Position numbers and translations under genes: made by a program. Positions 1-5,272 of a stretch of 5,272 nt of DNA are shown one piece after another (positions within the stretch are counted from its first letter, which is position 1; every line of letters begins with the position of its first letter). The stretch lies in contig CALAPG010000328.1 in the NCBI GenBank assembly GCA_937889485.1, positions 1 through 5,272 on the forward strand. Direction: 5' to 3'. The DNA is from an uncultured Moraxella sp. (GTDB lineage Bacteria > Pseudomonadota > Gammaproteobacteria > Pseudomonadales > Moraxellaceae). The notes under the pieces were generated by a model. That model saw only the letters and a list, made by a program, of their open reading frames with translations. It ran no database searches and was not told the DNA's origin.

Positions 1-350
1 TGACGGAGGTCAATACCATTGAATACATTCACAGTACCTGTCGTGTTCTTACCAGTAGCCAGCAAGCTGTAGAGGTTGCCGTTAGCTGAAGCAAGACCCT
101 TGGCGTCTGCTGTAGTCTGGAAATAGGTATGACCGAATTCCTTGTCGTAGAACTCGTAACCTCTTGTAGAAGACATAACGATGTTGTCGCCATACTTCAC
201 TACGCAGTTAGCATCGAAACCGTTTTTCTTGTTCAATGCATCGAGAACATACTGGGTCATCGTTGTTGAATAAACATTGTTCTCCAAAGGAACAACGCCG
301 AGGAATGCACCCTTGTTGATATCGGTAGCAGCGATGTATGCCTTGTTGTT
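1..350 (-). CDS. Fragment of an unrecognised, apparently foreign protein (possibly Bacteroidota beta-propeller-like), fused in frame to the start of rpsG
   Basis: The minus-strand frame stays open from the rpsG start through this segment and off the left edge, giving about 116 codons beyond the S7-like part. I do not recognise the protein. It contains several short beta-strand-like units ([27 protein letters not shown]) separated by polar Asn/Gly/Thr-rich turns, which suggests a repeated beta-propeller or similar secreted beta fold; that is inference. No signal peptide, catalytic motif or true start is visible, because the natural N-terminus is replaced by S7 sequence. Seven of eight lysines are AAG and 11 of 14 asparagines AAC, whereas pabB in this window has about 15 AAA to 6 AAG lysines. 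Such codon use, with the protein style, suggests a Bacteroidota source. The most likely reading is an internal piece of another organism's gene joined artificially to this contig; a real gene fusion is much less likely. Confidence 0.5.
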
Positions 351-449
351 GTCAACCATTACGTGGTTGATGAATTTGGCAAGTGTTTTGCTACCAAATT
401 TTGGATCTGGTAGAATTTCACGGGCAGCGATGACGCGACGTCTTGGCAT
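351..449 (-). pseudogene. rpsG: 30S ribosomal protein S7, N-terminal 33 codons only (rpsG cut at a chimeric junction)
   Basis: The first 33 residues ([18 protein letters not shown]... ending KFINHVMVD) are the conserved N-terminus of ribosomal protein S7, the protein that nucleates assembly of the 30S head by binding the 3' domain of 16S rRNA. The ATG is preceded by a clear AAGGAAA ribosome binding site at 455-461. The gene lies downstream of rpsL on the same strand, as in the bacterial str operon. After Asp33 a normal S7 continues Gly-Lys-Lys-Ser into its helical core for about 120 more residues. Here the frame instead continues as Asn-Asn-Lys-Ala-Tyr into unrelated sequence, so the core and rRNA-binding parts are absent. 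S7 is essential and usually single-copy, so the genome itself probably carries an intact rpsG and the break belongs to the assembly or library. The type 'pseudogene' here marks a broken copy, not proven decay. Confidence 0.9.
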
Positions 450-454
450 GATAA

Positions 455-461
455 TTTCCTT
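455..461 (-). promoter_or_regulatory. rpsG ribosome binding site
   Basis: The minus strand reads AAGGAAA here, ending 5 nt before the rpsG ATG at 449-447. It supports the chosen start and shows that the 5' end of rpsG is intact up to the later junction. Confidence 0.8.
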
Positions 462-477
462 GTGTATTCAGGGTAGT

Positions 478-506
478 CTGGTAGCGAAAGTTTAACTCTT
501 CACCAG
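478..506 (-). promoter_or_regulatory. Candidate hairpin in the rpsL-rpsG spacer (possible S7 autoregulatory site)
   Basis: In the mRNA sense (minus strand) CTGGT (506-502) pairs with ACCAG (482-478). Above a one-sided 3-nt internal bulge, GAA (501-499) pairs with TTC (488-486), then AGT (497-495) with ACT (491-489), closing a UAA loop with one bulged G. It lies in the 139-nt gap between rpsL and rpsG. In E. coli, S7 represses its own translation by binding the rpsL-rpsG intercistronic mRNA. The position matches that mechanism, but I cannot show that this hairpin has the E. coli S7-binding determinants. The stem is short and was found by eye. Confidence 0.35.
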
Positions 507-588
507 CCTTACTGCATAGTTGTGATGTTTGATCGAGTGAACCATGCAAACAATATTATTAAGTAATAGAGTAAAAAGCGTCCAGTAA

Positions 589-963
589 TTAGGCTTTAGG
601 ACGTTTTGCACCATATTTTGAACGACCTTGTTTGCGGTCTTTAACGCCAGCACAGTCTAGTGCGCCACGGACGGTATGGTAGCGTACACCTGGTAAGTCT
701 TTAACACGACCACCGCGGATTAATACTACGCTATGCTCTTGAAGGTTGTGACCTTCGCCACCGATATAGCTTGATACTTCAAAACCTGAAGTTAAGCGTA
801 CACGGCATACTTTACGCATGGCTGAGTTTGGTTTTTTTGGTGTAGTTGTGTATACACGTGTGCACACGCCACGGCGTTGTGGGCAAGCTTTTAATGCTGG
901 CACTTTTGATTTTTCAGTAATGGTATTGCGACCTTTACGAATTAATTGATTTGTAGTTGCCAT
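589..963 (-). CDS. rpsL: 30S ribosomal protein S12
   Basis: This 124-residue protein has the full normal length of S12, the small-subunit protein at the decoding centre that takes part in tRNA selection and accuracy. The sequence is S12 throughout: [15 protein letters not shown] at about 25-39, the [10 protein letters not shown] loop at 39-48, [11 protein letters not shown] at 68-78 and [13 protein letters not shown] at 84-96, ending in the basic tail YGAKRPKA. Lys43 and Lys88 (Lys42 and Lys87 in mature numbering) are both wild type, so none of the classical streptomycin-resistance changes at these positions is present. Asp89, the site methylthiolated by RimO in E. coli, is also present. The ATG at 963 has a GGGAGAG ribosome binding site 9 nt upstream and a near-consensus promoter about 90 nt upstream. 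It is the first gene of a str-type operon with rpsG 139 bp downstream; fusA and tuf would normally follow but are outside the window or lost at the junction. Confidence 0.99.
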   Translation of the reverse strand: MATTNQLIRKGRNTITEKSKVPALKACPQRRGVCTRVYTTTPKKPNSAMRKVCRVRLTSGFEVSSYIGGEGHNLQEHSVVLIRGGRVKDLPGVRYHTVRGALDCAGVKDRKQGRSKYGAKRPKA

Positions 964-972
964 AAGGGCACT

Positions 973-979
973 CTCTCCC
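973..979 (-). promoter_or_regulatory. rpsL ribosome binding site
   Basis: The minus strand reads GGGAGAG, 9 nt before the ATG at 963-961. It confirms the S12 start, which also matches the conserved [13 protein letters not shown]-terminus. Confidence 0.75.
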
Positions 980-1053
980 GTTTGTTGTCAAAAAATCTAA
1001 AAAATAATTTGTTACTCAAAAAATGGGTTAACAAGCTATTTTTAGGACAGCGT

Positions 1054-1082
1054 ATTATAGAGATTTTTGTTATTTTTTTCAA
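1054..1082 (-). promoter_or_regulatory. Sigma-70-type promoter of rpsL
   Basis: On the minus strand TTGAAA (1082-1077) is followed by exactly 17 bp and a perfect TATAAT (1059-1054). Transcription should begin near 1047, giving a leader of about 84 nt before the rpsL ATG. The DNA just upstream of the -35 element is A/T-rich (ATTAAATTTTA), which could act as an UP element, as expected for a strongly expressed ribosomal protein operon. This is the best promoter match in the window. Confidence 0.8.
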
Positions 1083-1255
1083 CCCTAAAATTTAATCGAT
1101 AGCGGCGCTAAATCTGAGAGGGTGTATTCACAATCTTACGCTGTGAGTCTTCATCTAAAGGTTAAAAGTTTTTTGTTTGCTTTTGTATAAAAATGACTCA
1201 ATTTTACTTTTTTGCGCTGATAACTTACCTAATAAAATGATGATTGGTCTTTGTT

Positions 1256-1299
1256 TTTGCCTTAAAAAGTGAATGATTTATCACATTTTTTAAGGCAAA
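1256..1299 (-). terminator. Probable terminator hairpin after the EcsC-family gene
   Basis: TTTGCCTTAAAAAGTGA (1256-1272) is the reverse complement of 1281-1299 apart from a 2-nt bulge, leaving the 8-nt loop ATGATTTA. The inner core is GTGA/TCAC flanked by an A-run and a T-run on both strands, the layout of a bidirectional intrinsic terminator. It starts about 20 bp beyond the EcsC-family stop codon and would insulate that gene from rpsL. The G+C part of the stem is short and no separate T-tract follows the outer stem, so its efficiency is uncertain. Confidence 0.5.
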
Positions 1300-1319
1300 G
1301 ACGTTGTGGATATAGGGTT

Positions 1320-2237
1320 TTAGTGTAAGGGTTGGGCGGTGAGTTTTGGGGTGGGGGCAAAGACCGTTCGGCTGATATCAAGTACTTGGTTGATGATCAT
1401 GTTATTGTAGGTTGCCCCCAAGCTTACTGCCGTTACGGGTATGATTTTGTGTAAAAATTTTAGGTTGATTTTTTCTAAATTAAGGTTGAGCTGTGTGGCT
1501 AGCGCCTCGATTTGGTGTAGGGTACTGATGGCAGCGGATGACTCGTCATTAGCTATCATGATGGATTTGTATTGTTGAAGGTTTTGGTTTGCCATGGCTT
1601 CTAGCATGCCTAGCCCTGCTAGTAGGGTTTGTTTTTCTTGTAATTTGTTGAGATCAACTTTTGCCAAAATTTCGTAGGCAATGCTGATACCTTGCTGCGC
1701 GGTAAGTGGGCGGTCATAAATCGCGGCAATTTGGAAGATATTGCGTAGACAGATGGTTAATAGCCATAAGGTATCAATGAGAATTCCTGCCAATCCCGCG
1801 GTGTTGCATAGTCCGCCTAAGACTGCTAAAGCACGGTTTTGGTGGCTGATTTGGTGGGCAAGGGCGTGACGCTCGCTGGCGTCTAGATTGGTTTTAAAAC
1901 GTGGGTCATGGCTTAGGTCAAATTCTGCCCAGCGCTGCGCGATTTTACCAATTTGGGCAAATGTAAAATCAGTGATTTTGTCAAAGCTGCTTTTGGGTAG
2001 TAGATGGCTTGCCACGTTGCTATAACTACCTAAGGATGTTTTACGCCATACTTTTTTGGATAAGTTTGGGATATGGTCATGGAAAATATTTTTGTAATTT
2101 GATGATGGGTGTTGCAAGCTGTCTAAATCAATGCTAGCCAAAAACGGGGTTTGTACAGAATTTTTTTGGGTAAAAGTAGCGAGCTGCTGACCTAGCGTTT
2201 CAAGTAGGCGACGGCTAAGGGTGGTTGGCGTGTGCAT
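1320..2237 (-). CDS. EcsC-family protein of unknown function
   Basis: This 305-residue protein resembles the EcsC family, named after the third gene of the Bacillus subtilis ecsABC locus; the family's molecular function is not established. The recognisable part is the C-terminal half. A hydrophobic stretch at about 136-174 (RALAVLGGLCNTAGLAG, then DTLWLLTICLRNIFQIAAIYD) is followed by a helical region rich in Leu, Gln and Asn. A second conserved block lies near 264-293 (KIIPVTAVSLGATYNNM and DISRTVF), similar to the K-IPV-GA---N--F blocks of EcsC proteins. The N-terminal 130 residues are polar and basic with no domain I recognise, and there is no signal peptide. The hydrophobic stretch could associate with a membrane, but I would not call a firm transmembrane helix. 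The ATG at 2237 has TAGGA 7 nt upstream. The gene stands alone: rpsL downstream has its own promoter and fabB upstream is divergent, so context gives no functional clue. The family assignment comes from recalled motifs. Confidence 0.75.
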   Translation of the reverse strand: MHTPTTLSRRLLETLGQQLATFTQKNSVQTPFLASIDLDSLQHPSSNYKNIFHDHIPNLSKKVWRKTSLGSYSNVASHLLPKSSFDKITDFTFAQIGKIAQRWAEFDLSHDPRFKTNLDASERHALAHQISHQNRALAVLGGLCNTAGLAGILIDTLWLLTICLRNIFQIAAIYDRPLTAQQGISIAYEILAKVDLNKLQEKQTLLAGLGMLEAMANQNLQQYKSIMIANDESSAAISTLHQIEALATQLNLNLEKINLKFLHKIIPVTAVSLGATYNNMIINQVLDISRTVFAPTPKLTAQPLH

Positions 2238-2244
2238 GCTGAAT

Positions 2245-2249
2245 TCCTA
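2245..2249 (-). promoter_or_regulatory. Ribosome binding site of the EcsC-family gene
   Basis: TAGGA on the minus strand lies 7 nt before the ATG at 2237-2235 and supports that start over internal alternatives. Confidence 0.65.
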
Positions 2250-2428
2250 TGATTATTGTTATGAATGGTTTGCTGATGGTTAAGCTTCAATAAATAGCCT
2301 AAAGAAAACAGGGTAAAGTTTCAATTACAATGCGTAACGCCAAGGTTATTGAGCGTACATGACATTAGGTGTGGGGCAGGTGATGACGCGTTTTTGGTAG
2401 GGGGTTGTCAAGCTACGGGGCAACTATT

Positions 2429-2457
2429 TTGACAAAAGTTTGGTCTTAAGGTAGAAA
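2429..2457 (+). promoter_or_regulatory. Candidate sigma-70 promoter of fabB
   Basis: A perfect TTGACA (2429-2434) is followed by a 17-bp spacer and TAGAAA (2452-2457), four of six matches to TATAAT. Transcription would start near 2464, giving a leader of about 100 nt before fabB. No terminator-like hairpin was seen in that leader. Confidence 0.6.
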
Positions 2458-2553
2458 TATTTTGTAACATATTTGGGAAAATGGCTAGGCATAGCAAGGC
2501 GAGATAGGTACAATATCAAGCGCACTTTTAATCAATTAGGTAAGCTGAACCAA

Positions 2554-2558
2554 AAGGA
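2554..2558 (+). promoter_or_regulatory. fabB ribosome binding site
   Basis: AAGGA lies 8 nt before the ATG at 2567-2569. It supports this start, which also matches the family's N-terminus ([10 protein letters not shown]). Confidence 0.75.
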
Positions 2559-2566
2559 ATGGGTAT

Positions 2567-3793
2567 ATGCAACGTGTTGTAATCACTGGCGCAGGTTTAA
2601 TCTCATGTATCGGTCATGATTTGACCACCGTTAGCGCGTCATTAAAACAAGGCAAATCTGGGCTCGCATTCAACCCAATGTACCAAGAAAAAGGTTTTAA
2701 GGCGTGTGTGTCAGGTAGTATTGATGAAAATAGTTTAGATACCAGCCATATTGATAGAAAACTCAAGCGTTTTTTGTCAAAGGCGAGTTTGTATGCCTAT
2801 CTAAGCGCCCTACAGGCGACCCAACAAGCAGGGCTATCACCCGATGAGATTGCACATAACCCTAATATTGGGATTGTTGCGGGTTCTGGCGGTGCTTCTA
2901 GTGCCGATGTGGTGGCAGCGGTAGATGCCATGCGTGACAAAGGTCTACGTGGTGTGGGTGCTATGGCAGTCCCTAAAACGATGGCAAGTACGGTATCCGC
3001 GAGTGTGGCAACAGGGCTAAAAATTGGTGGGATTAGTTATTCTATCGCTTCGGCGTGTGCTACATCGACTCACTGTGTGGGTCACGCCATGGAATTAATT
3101 CAACTGGGCAAGCAGCAAATTGTAATTGCAGGGGGCGGTGAACAAGAAGACTGGACGCAATCTTGCATGTTTGATGGCATGGGCGCTATGAGCACCCAGT
3201 ACAATGATACCCCAACGCTTGCCAGCCGTCCGTATGATGCAGGACGAGATGGGTTTGTCATTGCAGGGGGCGGCGGCATGGTAGTGGTAGAAAGTCTTGA
3301 ATCTGCCAAAGCGCGTGGTGCCACTATTTTGGCAGAGATTGTGGGCTATGGAGCAAGCTCAGACGGTGCCGATATGGTGGCGCCAAGTGGCGTGGGCGCC
3401 GTCAATTGCATGAAGCAGGCATTGCAGCAGGCGGGTCTTAATCGTGTGGACTATATCAACACCCACGGCACCAGTACGCCAATTGGGGATATCACGGAGC
3501 TTGATGCTATTCGTCAAGTATTTGGGGAGGCATTGCCACCGATTAGCTCAACCAAATCGATGACAGGACATAGCCTGGGCGCAGTAGGCGTACAAGAATT
3601 AATTTATTGTATTTTGATGCTCAATGAAGGTTTTATCGCGCCAAGTATCAATATCCAAACGGTGGATGAAAAAGCCCATGATTTTGATATTGTGCGCGAA
3701 ACACGCCAAGCATCATTACAAACCATCATGACCAATAGTTTTGGTTTTGGCGGCACCAATGCTTGTCTGATTATCAAACAGTTTGCTGAGTGA
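2567..3793 (+). CDS. fabB: 3-oxoacyl-[acyl-carrier-protein] synthase I (beta-ketoacyl-ACP synthase I)
   Basis: FabB condenses acyl-ACP with malonyl-ACP, releasing CO2, in cytosolic type II fatty acid synthesis. In E. coli it is also needed to elongate the unsaturated intermediates made by FabA. The protein has 408 residues, against 406 in E. coli, and is complete. It has the two-part thiolase fold of the ketosynthase family. The active-site Cys is Cys164 in SACATS, the catalytic His residues are His300 in NTHGTSTP and His335 in MTGHSLGA, and the conserved Lys is Lys330. The glycine-rich SFGFGGTNA lies at 391-399. The blocks [29 protein letters not shown] and [19 protein letters not shown] favour FabB over FabF. 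Translation ends in tandem stops, TGA then TAA. fabA is not adjacent, unlike in some gammaproteobacteria. The gene has its own candidate promoter and appears monocistronic, since pabB begins 180 bp later behind another candidate promoter. Confidence 0.97.
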   Translation: MQRVVITGAGLISCIGHDLTTVSASLKQGKSGLAFNPMYQEKGFKACVSGSIDENSLDTSHIDRKLKRFLSKASLYAYLSALQATQQAGLSPDEIAHNPNIGIVAGSGGASSADVVAAVDAMRDKGLRGVGAMAVPKTMASTVSASVATGLKIGGISYSIASACATSTHCVGHAMELIQLGKQQIVIAGGGEQEDWTQSCMFDGMGAMSTQYNDTPTLASRPYDAGRDGFVIAGGGGMVVVESLESAKARGATILAEIVGYGASSDGADMVAPSGVGAVNCMKQALQQAGLNRVDYINTHGTSTPIGDITELDAIRQVFGEALPPISSTKSMTGHSLGAVGVQELIYCILMLNEGFIAPSINIQTVDEKAHDFDIVRETRQASLQTIMTNSFGFGGTNACLIIKQFAE

Positions 3794-3796
3794 TAA

Positions 3797-3828
3797 TGTA
3801 AAGCATTGAGGCTATGTAAAACACTGAG
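3797..3828 (+). repeat. Imperfect tandem duplication after fabB
   Basis: TGTAAAGCATTGAG (3797-3810) is repeated 18 bp later as TGTAAAACACTGAG (3815-3828), with 12 of 14 bases identical. It begins immediately after the tandem stops of fabB. No function is apparent and it may be a decayed short duplication or coincidence. Confidence 0.35.
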
Positions 3829-3916
3829 CGCCTGTACTATTGCAGCCAGCAGTCGTGCAGGGCGTTGACCACAGCGAATTTGATGGACTGTTTTGATAGC
3901 CCATATGCCAAGTGAC

Positions 3917-3945
3917 TTGCTATCTGTTATCGTAGCCTTTAAAAT
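3917..3945 (+). promoter_or_regulatory. Candidate sigma-70 promoter of pabB
   Basis: TTGCTA (3917-3922, four of six matches) is followed by exactly 17 bp and TAAAAT (3940-3945, five of six matches). Transcription would start near 3952, leaving a leader of only about 22 nt before the pabB ATG. I see no convincing intrinsic terminator between fabB and this element, so read-through from fabB is also possible. Confidence 0.5.
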
Positions 3946-3973
3946 CGAGGTTTTGACAGTAGCCACCACATAA

Positions 3974-5272
3974 ATGCCTCACACTATTTTAGCCCTTGAT
4001 TTTCTACATGAAACTTCACCCAGTCAATTACTGTGTTGGCTATCTAAACACTTAGATAGCTATCCTATTTGGCTCAATAATGACGGGCAAAATGTGATTG
4101 GTATTTTGCCAAAATGGGCGATATCTACCCATTTTGATAGTTCGCAAAATCAATACATTACGACGAACACTCAAAGAAAAACGATTGATTTTTACCAAGT
4201 TGCTTATCAAAATGCGCTGATTGAAGAAGATTTTTTTCACTTTCAACAACGTTTAACGAATTATTATAATCAGCAGTCTAGTGAAAATTTCAGCGAGGAT
4301 CGGGCGTATCAAAATGGCTTAATGGGATTTATCAGCTATGATTGTTCTGCGCATCAACTTGCCAAACCAACAAAGCCAAGTTATCTGTCGGACAACCAAC
4401 CATTAGCCTATTTTGGGCATTATGATGTTTATTTGACGTTTACTCAAGCGCGGTGGCAGTTACATCTTACTAGCGAACAGGCAATCACCAAGGCGGATAA
4501 GATTTTATCTTTTTTAGCAGAATTGATAAAAGATGAGCCTGCTAATTTAGCTTTGGTGGCAAGTTTATCATTAACCCCGCTTTGGCAACCATCCGCTTAT
4601 CAAGCCGCTTTTGACCAAGTACAAGCCTATCTAAAAGCAGGCGACTGCTATCAAATTAACTTAACCCAGTGCTGGCAGGGACAGTTAACCGATCGTCAAC
4701 TGGTTGATTATTTGCCAAAACTTCATCAAGCTACCCAAGCCCCATTTGCAGGCTATGTAGGATTAAATGGCTATGAATTGCTCAGCTGTTCACCTGAGCT
4801 ATTTTTTACTTTTGCGGTAAACCCCGTAGGTGAGCACACACTTATCACTAAGCCAATCAAAGGCACGATTCCACGCGGCAAAACAGCCAGTGAAGATATT
4901 GCCAACAAAACCGCCTTAGCCCATAGTGAGAAAGATACCGCCGAAAATGTGATGATTGTGGATTTGCTGCGTAATGACTTGGGAAAATATGCCAAAATAG
5001 GATCGGTCAACGTGCCCACGCTATTTGCCATTGAAAGTTTTAGCAATGTGCACCACATGGTGAGTACCATTACTGCTACCCTCAAAGCGGGCGTGAGTCC
5101 TTGGACGGTGTTATTTGATAGTTTGCCTGCAGGTTCTATCACAGGCACCCCCAAAAAGCGTGCGGTTGAAATTATCCATGAGCTTGAAGCCAAGCCTAGA
5201 GGCGCGTATTGCGGTACCCTAGGCTATCTTAATTTTGATGGTACGGGACAATGGAATGTACTGATTCGCACA
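3974..5272 (+). CDS. pabB: Aminodeoxychorismate synthase component I (3' end beyond the window)
   Basis: PabB, using ammonia from the glutaminase PabA, converts chorismate to 4-amino-4-deoxychorismate, the precursor of p-aminobenzoate and folate. The window holds 433 codons and stops just after the conserved IRT motif; comparison with E. coli PabB suggests about 40-50 residues are missing. The N-terminal part (about 1-190) is the divergent anthranilate-synthase-I-type domain, with LMGFISYD at 116-123. The chorismate-binding domain follows: GDCYQINLTQ (223-232), SCSPELFF (271-278), PIKGT (294-298), SEKDTAENVMIVDLLRNDLG (318-337), VHHMVSTI (359-366), AGSITGTPK (386-394) and AYCGTLGYL (411-419). 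Lys296 in PIKG corresponds to the PabB-specific lysine (Lys274 in E. coli); TrpE has PIAG there, which separates the two. A TAA immediately precedes the ATG at 3974, so no longer start is possible. No clear Shine-Dalgarno sequence precedes it, which is unusual beside its neighbours. It may be transcribed from its own promoter. Confidence 0.95.
   Translation, partial: MPHTILALDFLHETSPSQLLCWLSKHLDSYPIWLNNDGQNVIGILPKWAISTHFDSSQNQYITTNTQRKTIDFYQVAYQNALIEEDFFHFQQRLTNYYNQQSSENFSEDRAYQNGLMGFISYDCSAHQLAKPTKPSYLSDNQPLAYFGHYDVYLTFTQARWQLHLTSEQAITKADKILSFLAELIKDEPANLALVASLSLTPLWQPSAYQAAFDQVQAYLKAGDCYQINLTQCWQGQLTDRQLVDYLPKLHQATQAPFAGYVGLNGYELLSCSPELFFTFAVNPVGEHTLITKPIKGTIPRGKTASEDIANKTALAHSEKDTAENVMIVDLLRNDLGKYAKIGSVNVPTLFAIESFSNVHHMVSTITATLKAGVSPWTVLFDSLPAGSITGTPKKRAVEIIHELEAKPRGAYCGTLGYLNFDGTGQWNVLIRT

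Larger units (their letters stand above)
964..1319. other. Intergenic region between the EcsC-family gene and rpsL
   Basis: These 356 bp hold no credible gene. They contain the rpsL leader (about 964-1047), the rpsL promoter (1054-1082) and a long A/T-rich hairpin (1256-1299) near the end of the EcsC-family gene. In the remaining A/T-rich part (about 1083-1255) I see only a small inverted repeat, TCACA-N9-TGTGA (1128-1146), with no T-run and no evident function. Confidence 0.7.
2238..2566. other. Divergent intergenic region between the EcsC-family gene and fabB
   Basis: These 329 bp separate two divergently transcribed genes and contain no credible coding sequence. The fabB side has a clear candidate promoter (2429-2457) and a ribosome binding site (2554-2558). 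On the EcsC side a TTGAAA (2324-2319, minus) exists, but no good -10 element lies at the right distance, so I do not call a promoter there. A sequence AGCGTACA at 2352-2359 resembles half of a FabR-type operator; this is noted as a finding only. Confidence 0.6.

Noticed and set aside
1..449. A genuine biological fusion protein with an S7 N-terminal domain
   Set aside because: The first 33 residues of S7 are not an independent domain, S7 is essential, and codon use switches exactly at the joint; an artefact is much simpler. It is kept as a finding to be tested.
277..495. Plus-strand open frame of 72 codons
   Set aside because: It is antisense to the rpsG start and crosses the chimeric junction; it has no ribosome binding site and no recognisable protein.
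1128..1146. TCACA-N9-TGTGA as a CRP site
   Set aside because: CRP sites read TGTGA-N6-TCACA. Here the half-sites are in the opposite order and the spacing is wrong.
2295..2324. Minus-strand promoter for the EcsC-family gene built on TTGAAA (2324-2319)
   Set aside because: The sequence at 16-18 bp spacing (around TAGGCT) is a poor -10 match, so I do not call it.
3100..3324. Minus-strand open frame inside fabB
   Set aside because: It is antisense to the well-conserved ketosynthase core and resembles no known protein.
3827..3865. Terminator hairpin for fabB (GCGCCTG and CAGGGCG arms)
   Set aside because: The arms pair imperfectly over a long loop and no T-run follows.
3604..3969. Minus-strand open frame of 121 codons across the fabB end and the fabB-pabB gap
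   Set aside because: It overlaps the conserved FabB C-terminus antisense, has low-complexity composition, no ribosome binding site and no recognisable motif.
4052..5193. Minus-strand open frames at 4052-4249 and 4771-5193
   Set aside because: Both are antisense to pabB, whose chorismate-binding motifs run through the same DNA.
3974..5272. Anthranilate synthase component I (trpE) as the identity of the last gene
   Set aside because: The PIKG motif with lysine at residue 296 is diagnostic of PabB; TrpE has PIAG. There is no trp gene context.

Overview
The window looks like a chromosomal segment of a Moraxellaceae gammaproteobacterium (Moraxella/Psychrobacter-like). The evidence is the close match of S12, the start of S7, FabB and PabB to gammaproteobacterial proteins, moderate G+C, and a preference for AAA over AAG lysine codons. 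Family and genus are inferred from remembered protein similarity, not from a search.

Layout. Positions 1-350 hold an open reading frame with no stop, running leftward off the window, which does not resemble the rest: lysine is almost always AAG and asparagine mostly AAC, and the protein is reminiscent of Bacteroidota surface beta-propeller proteins. It is joined in frame at about position 351 to the first 33 codons of rpsG (ribosomal protein S7, 351-449, minus strand). Upstream of rpsG come a 139-bp spacer with a candidate regulatory hairpin, then rpsL (ribosomal protein S12, 589-963, minus) with a near-consensus sigma-70 promoter. This is the start of the usual rpsL-rpsG-fusA-tuf (str) operon, cut short by the junction. 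A chimeric assembly or library molecule is the simplest explanation.

Positions 964-1319 hold the rpsL leader, the rpsL promoter and a hairpin that probably ends the next gene. An EcsC-family gene of unknown function (1320-2237, minus) follows. A 329-bp divergent intergenic region (2238-2566) separates it from fabB (2567-3793, plus), the beta-ketoacyl-ACP synthase I of fatty acid synthesis, which has its own candidate promoter. After a 180-bp gap with another candidate promoter comes pabB (3974 to the window end, plus), aminodeoxychorismate synthase component I of folate synthesis, lacking only its C-terminus.

The intact genes are ordinary housekeeping functions (translation, fatty acid synthesis, folate synthesis) plus one conserved gene of unknown role. 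They do not form a single pathway, and I see no new multi-gene system. The point needing attention is the junction near 351: sequence left of it should not be attributed to the same organism without checking.
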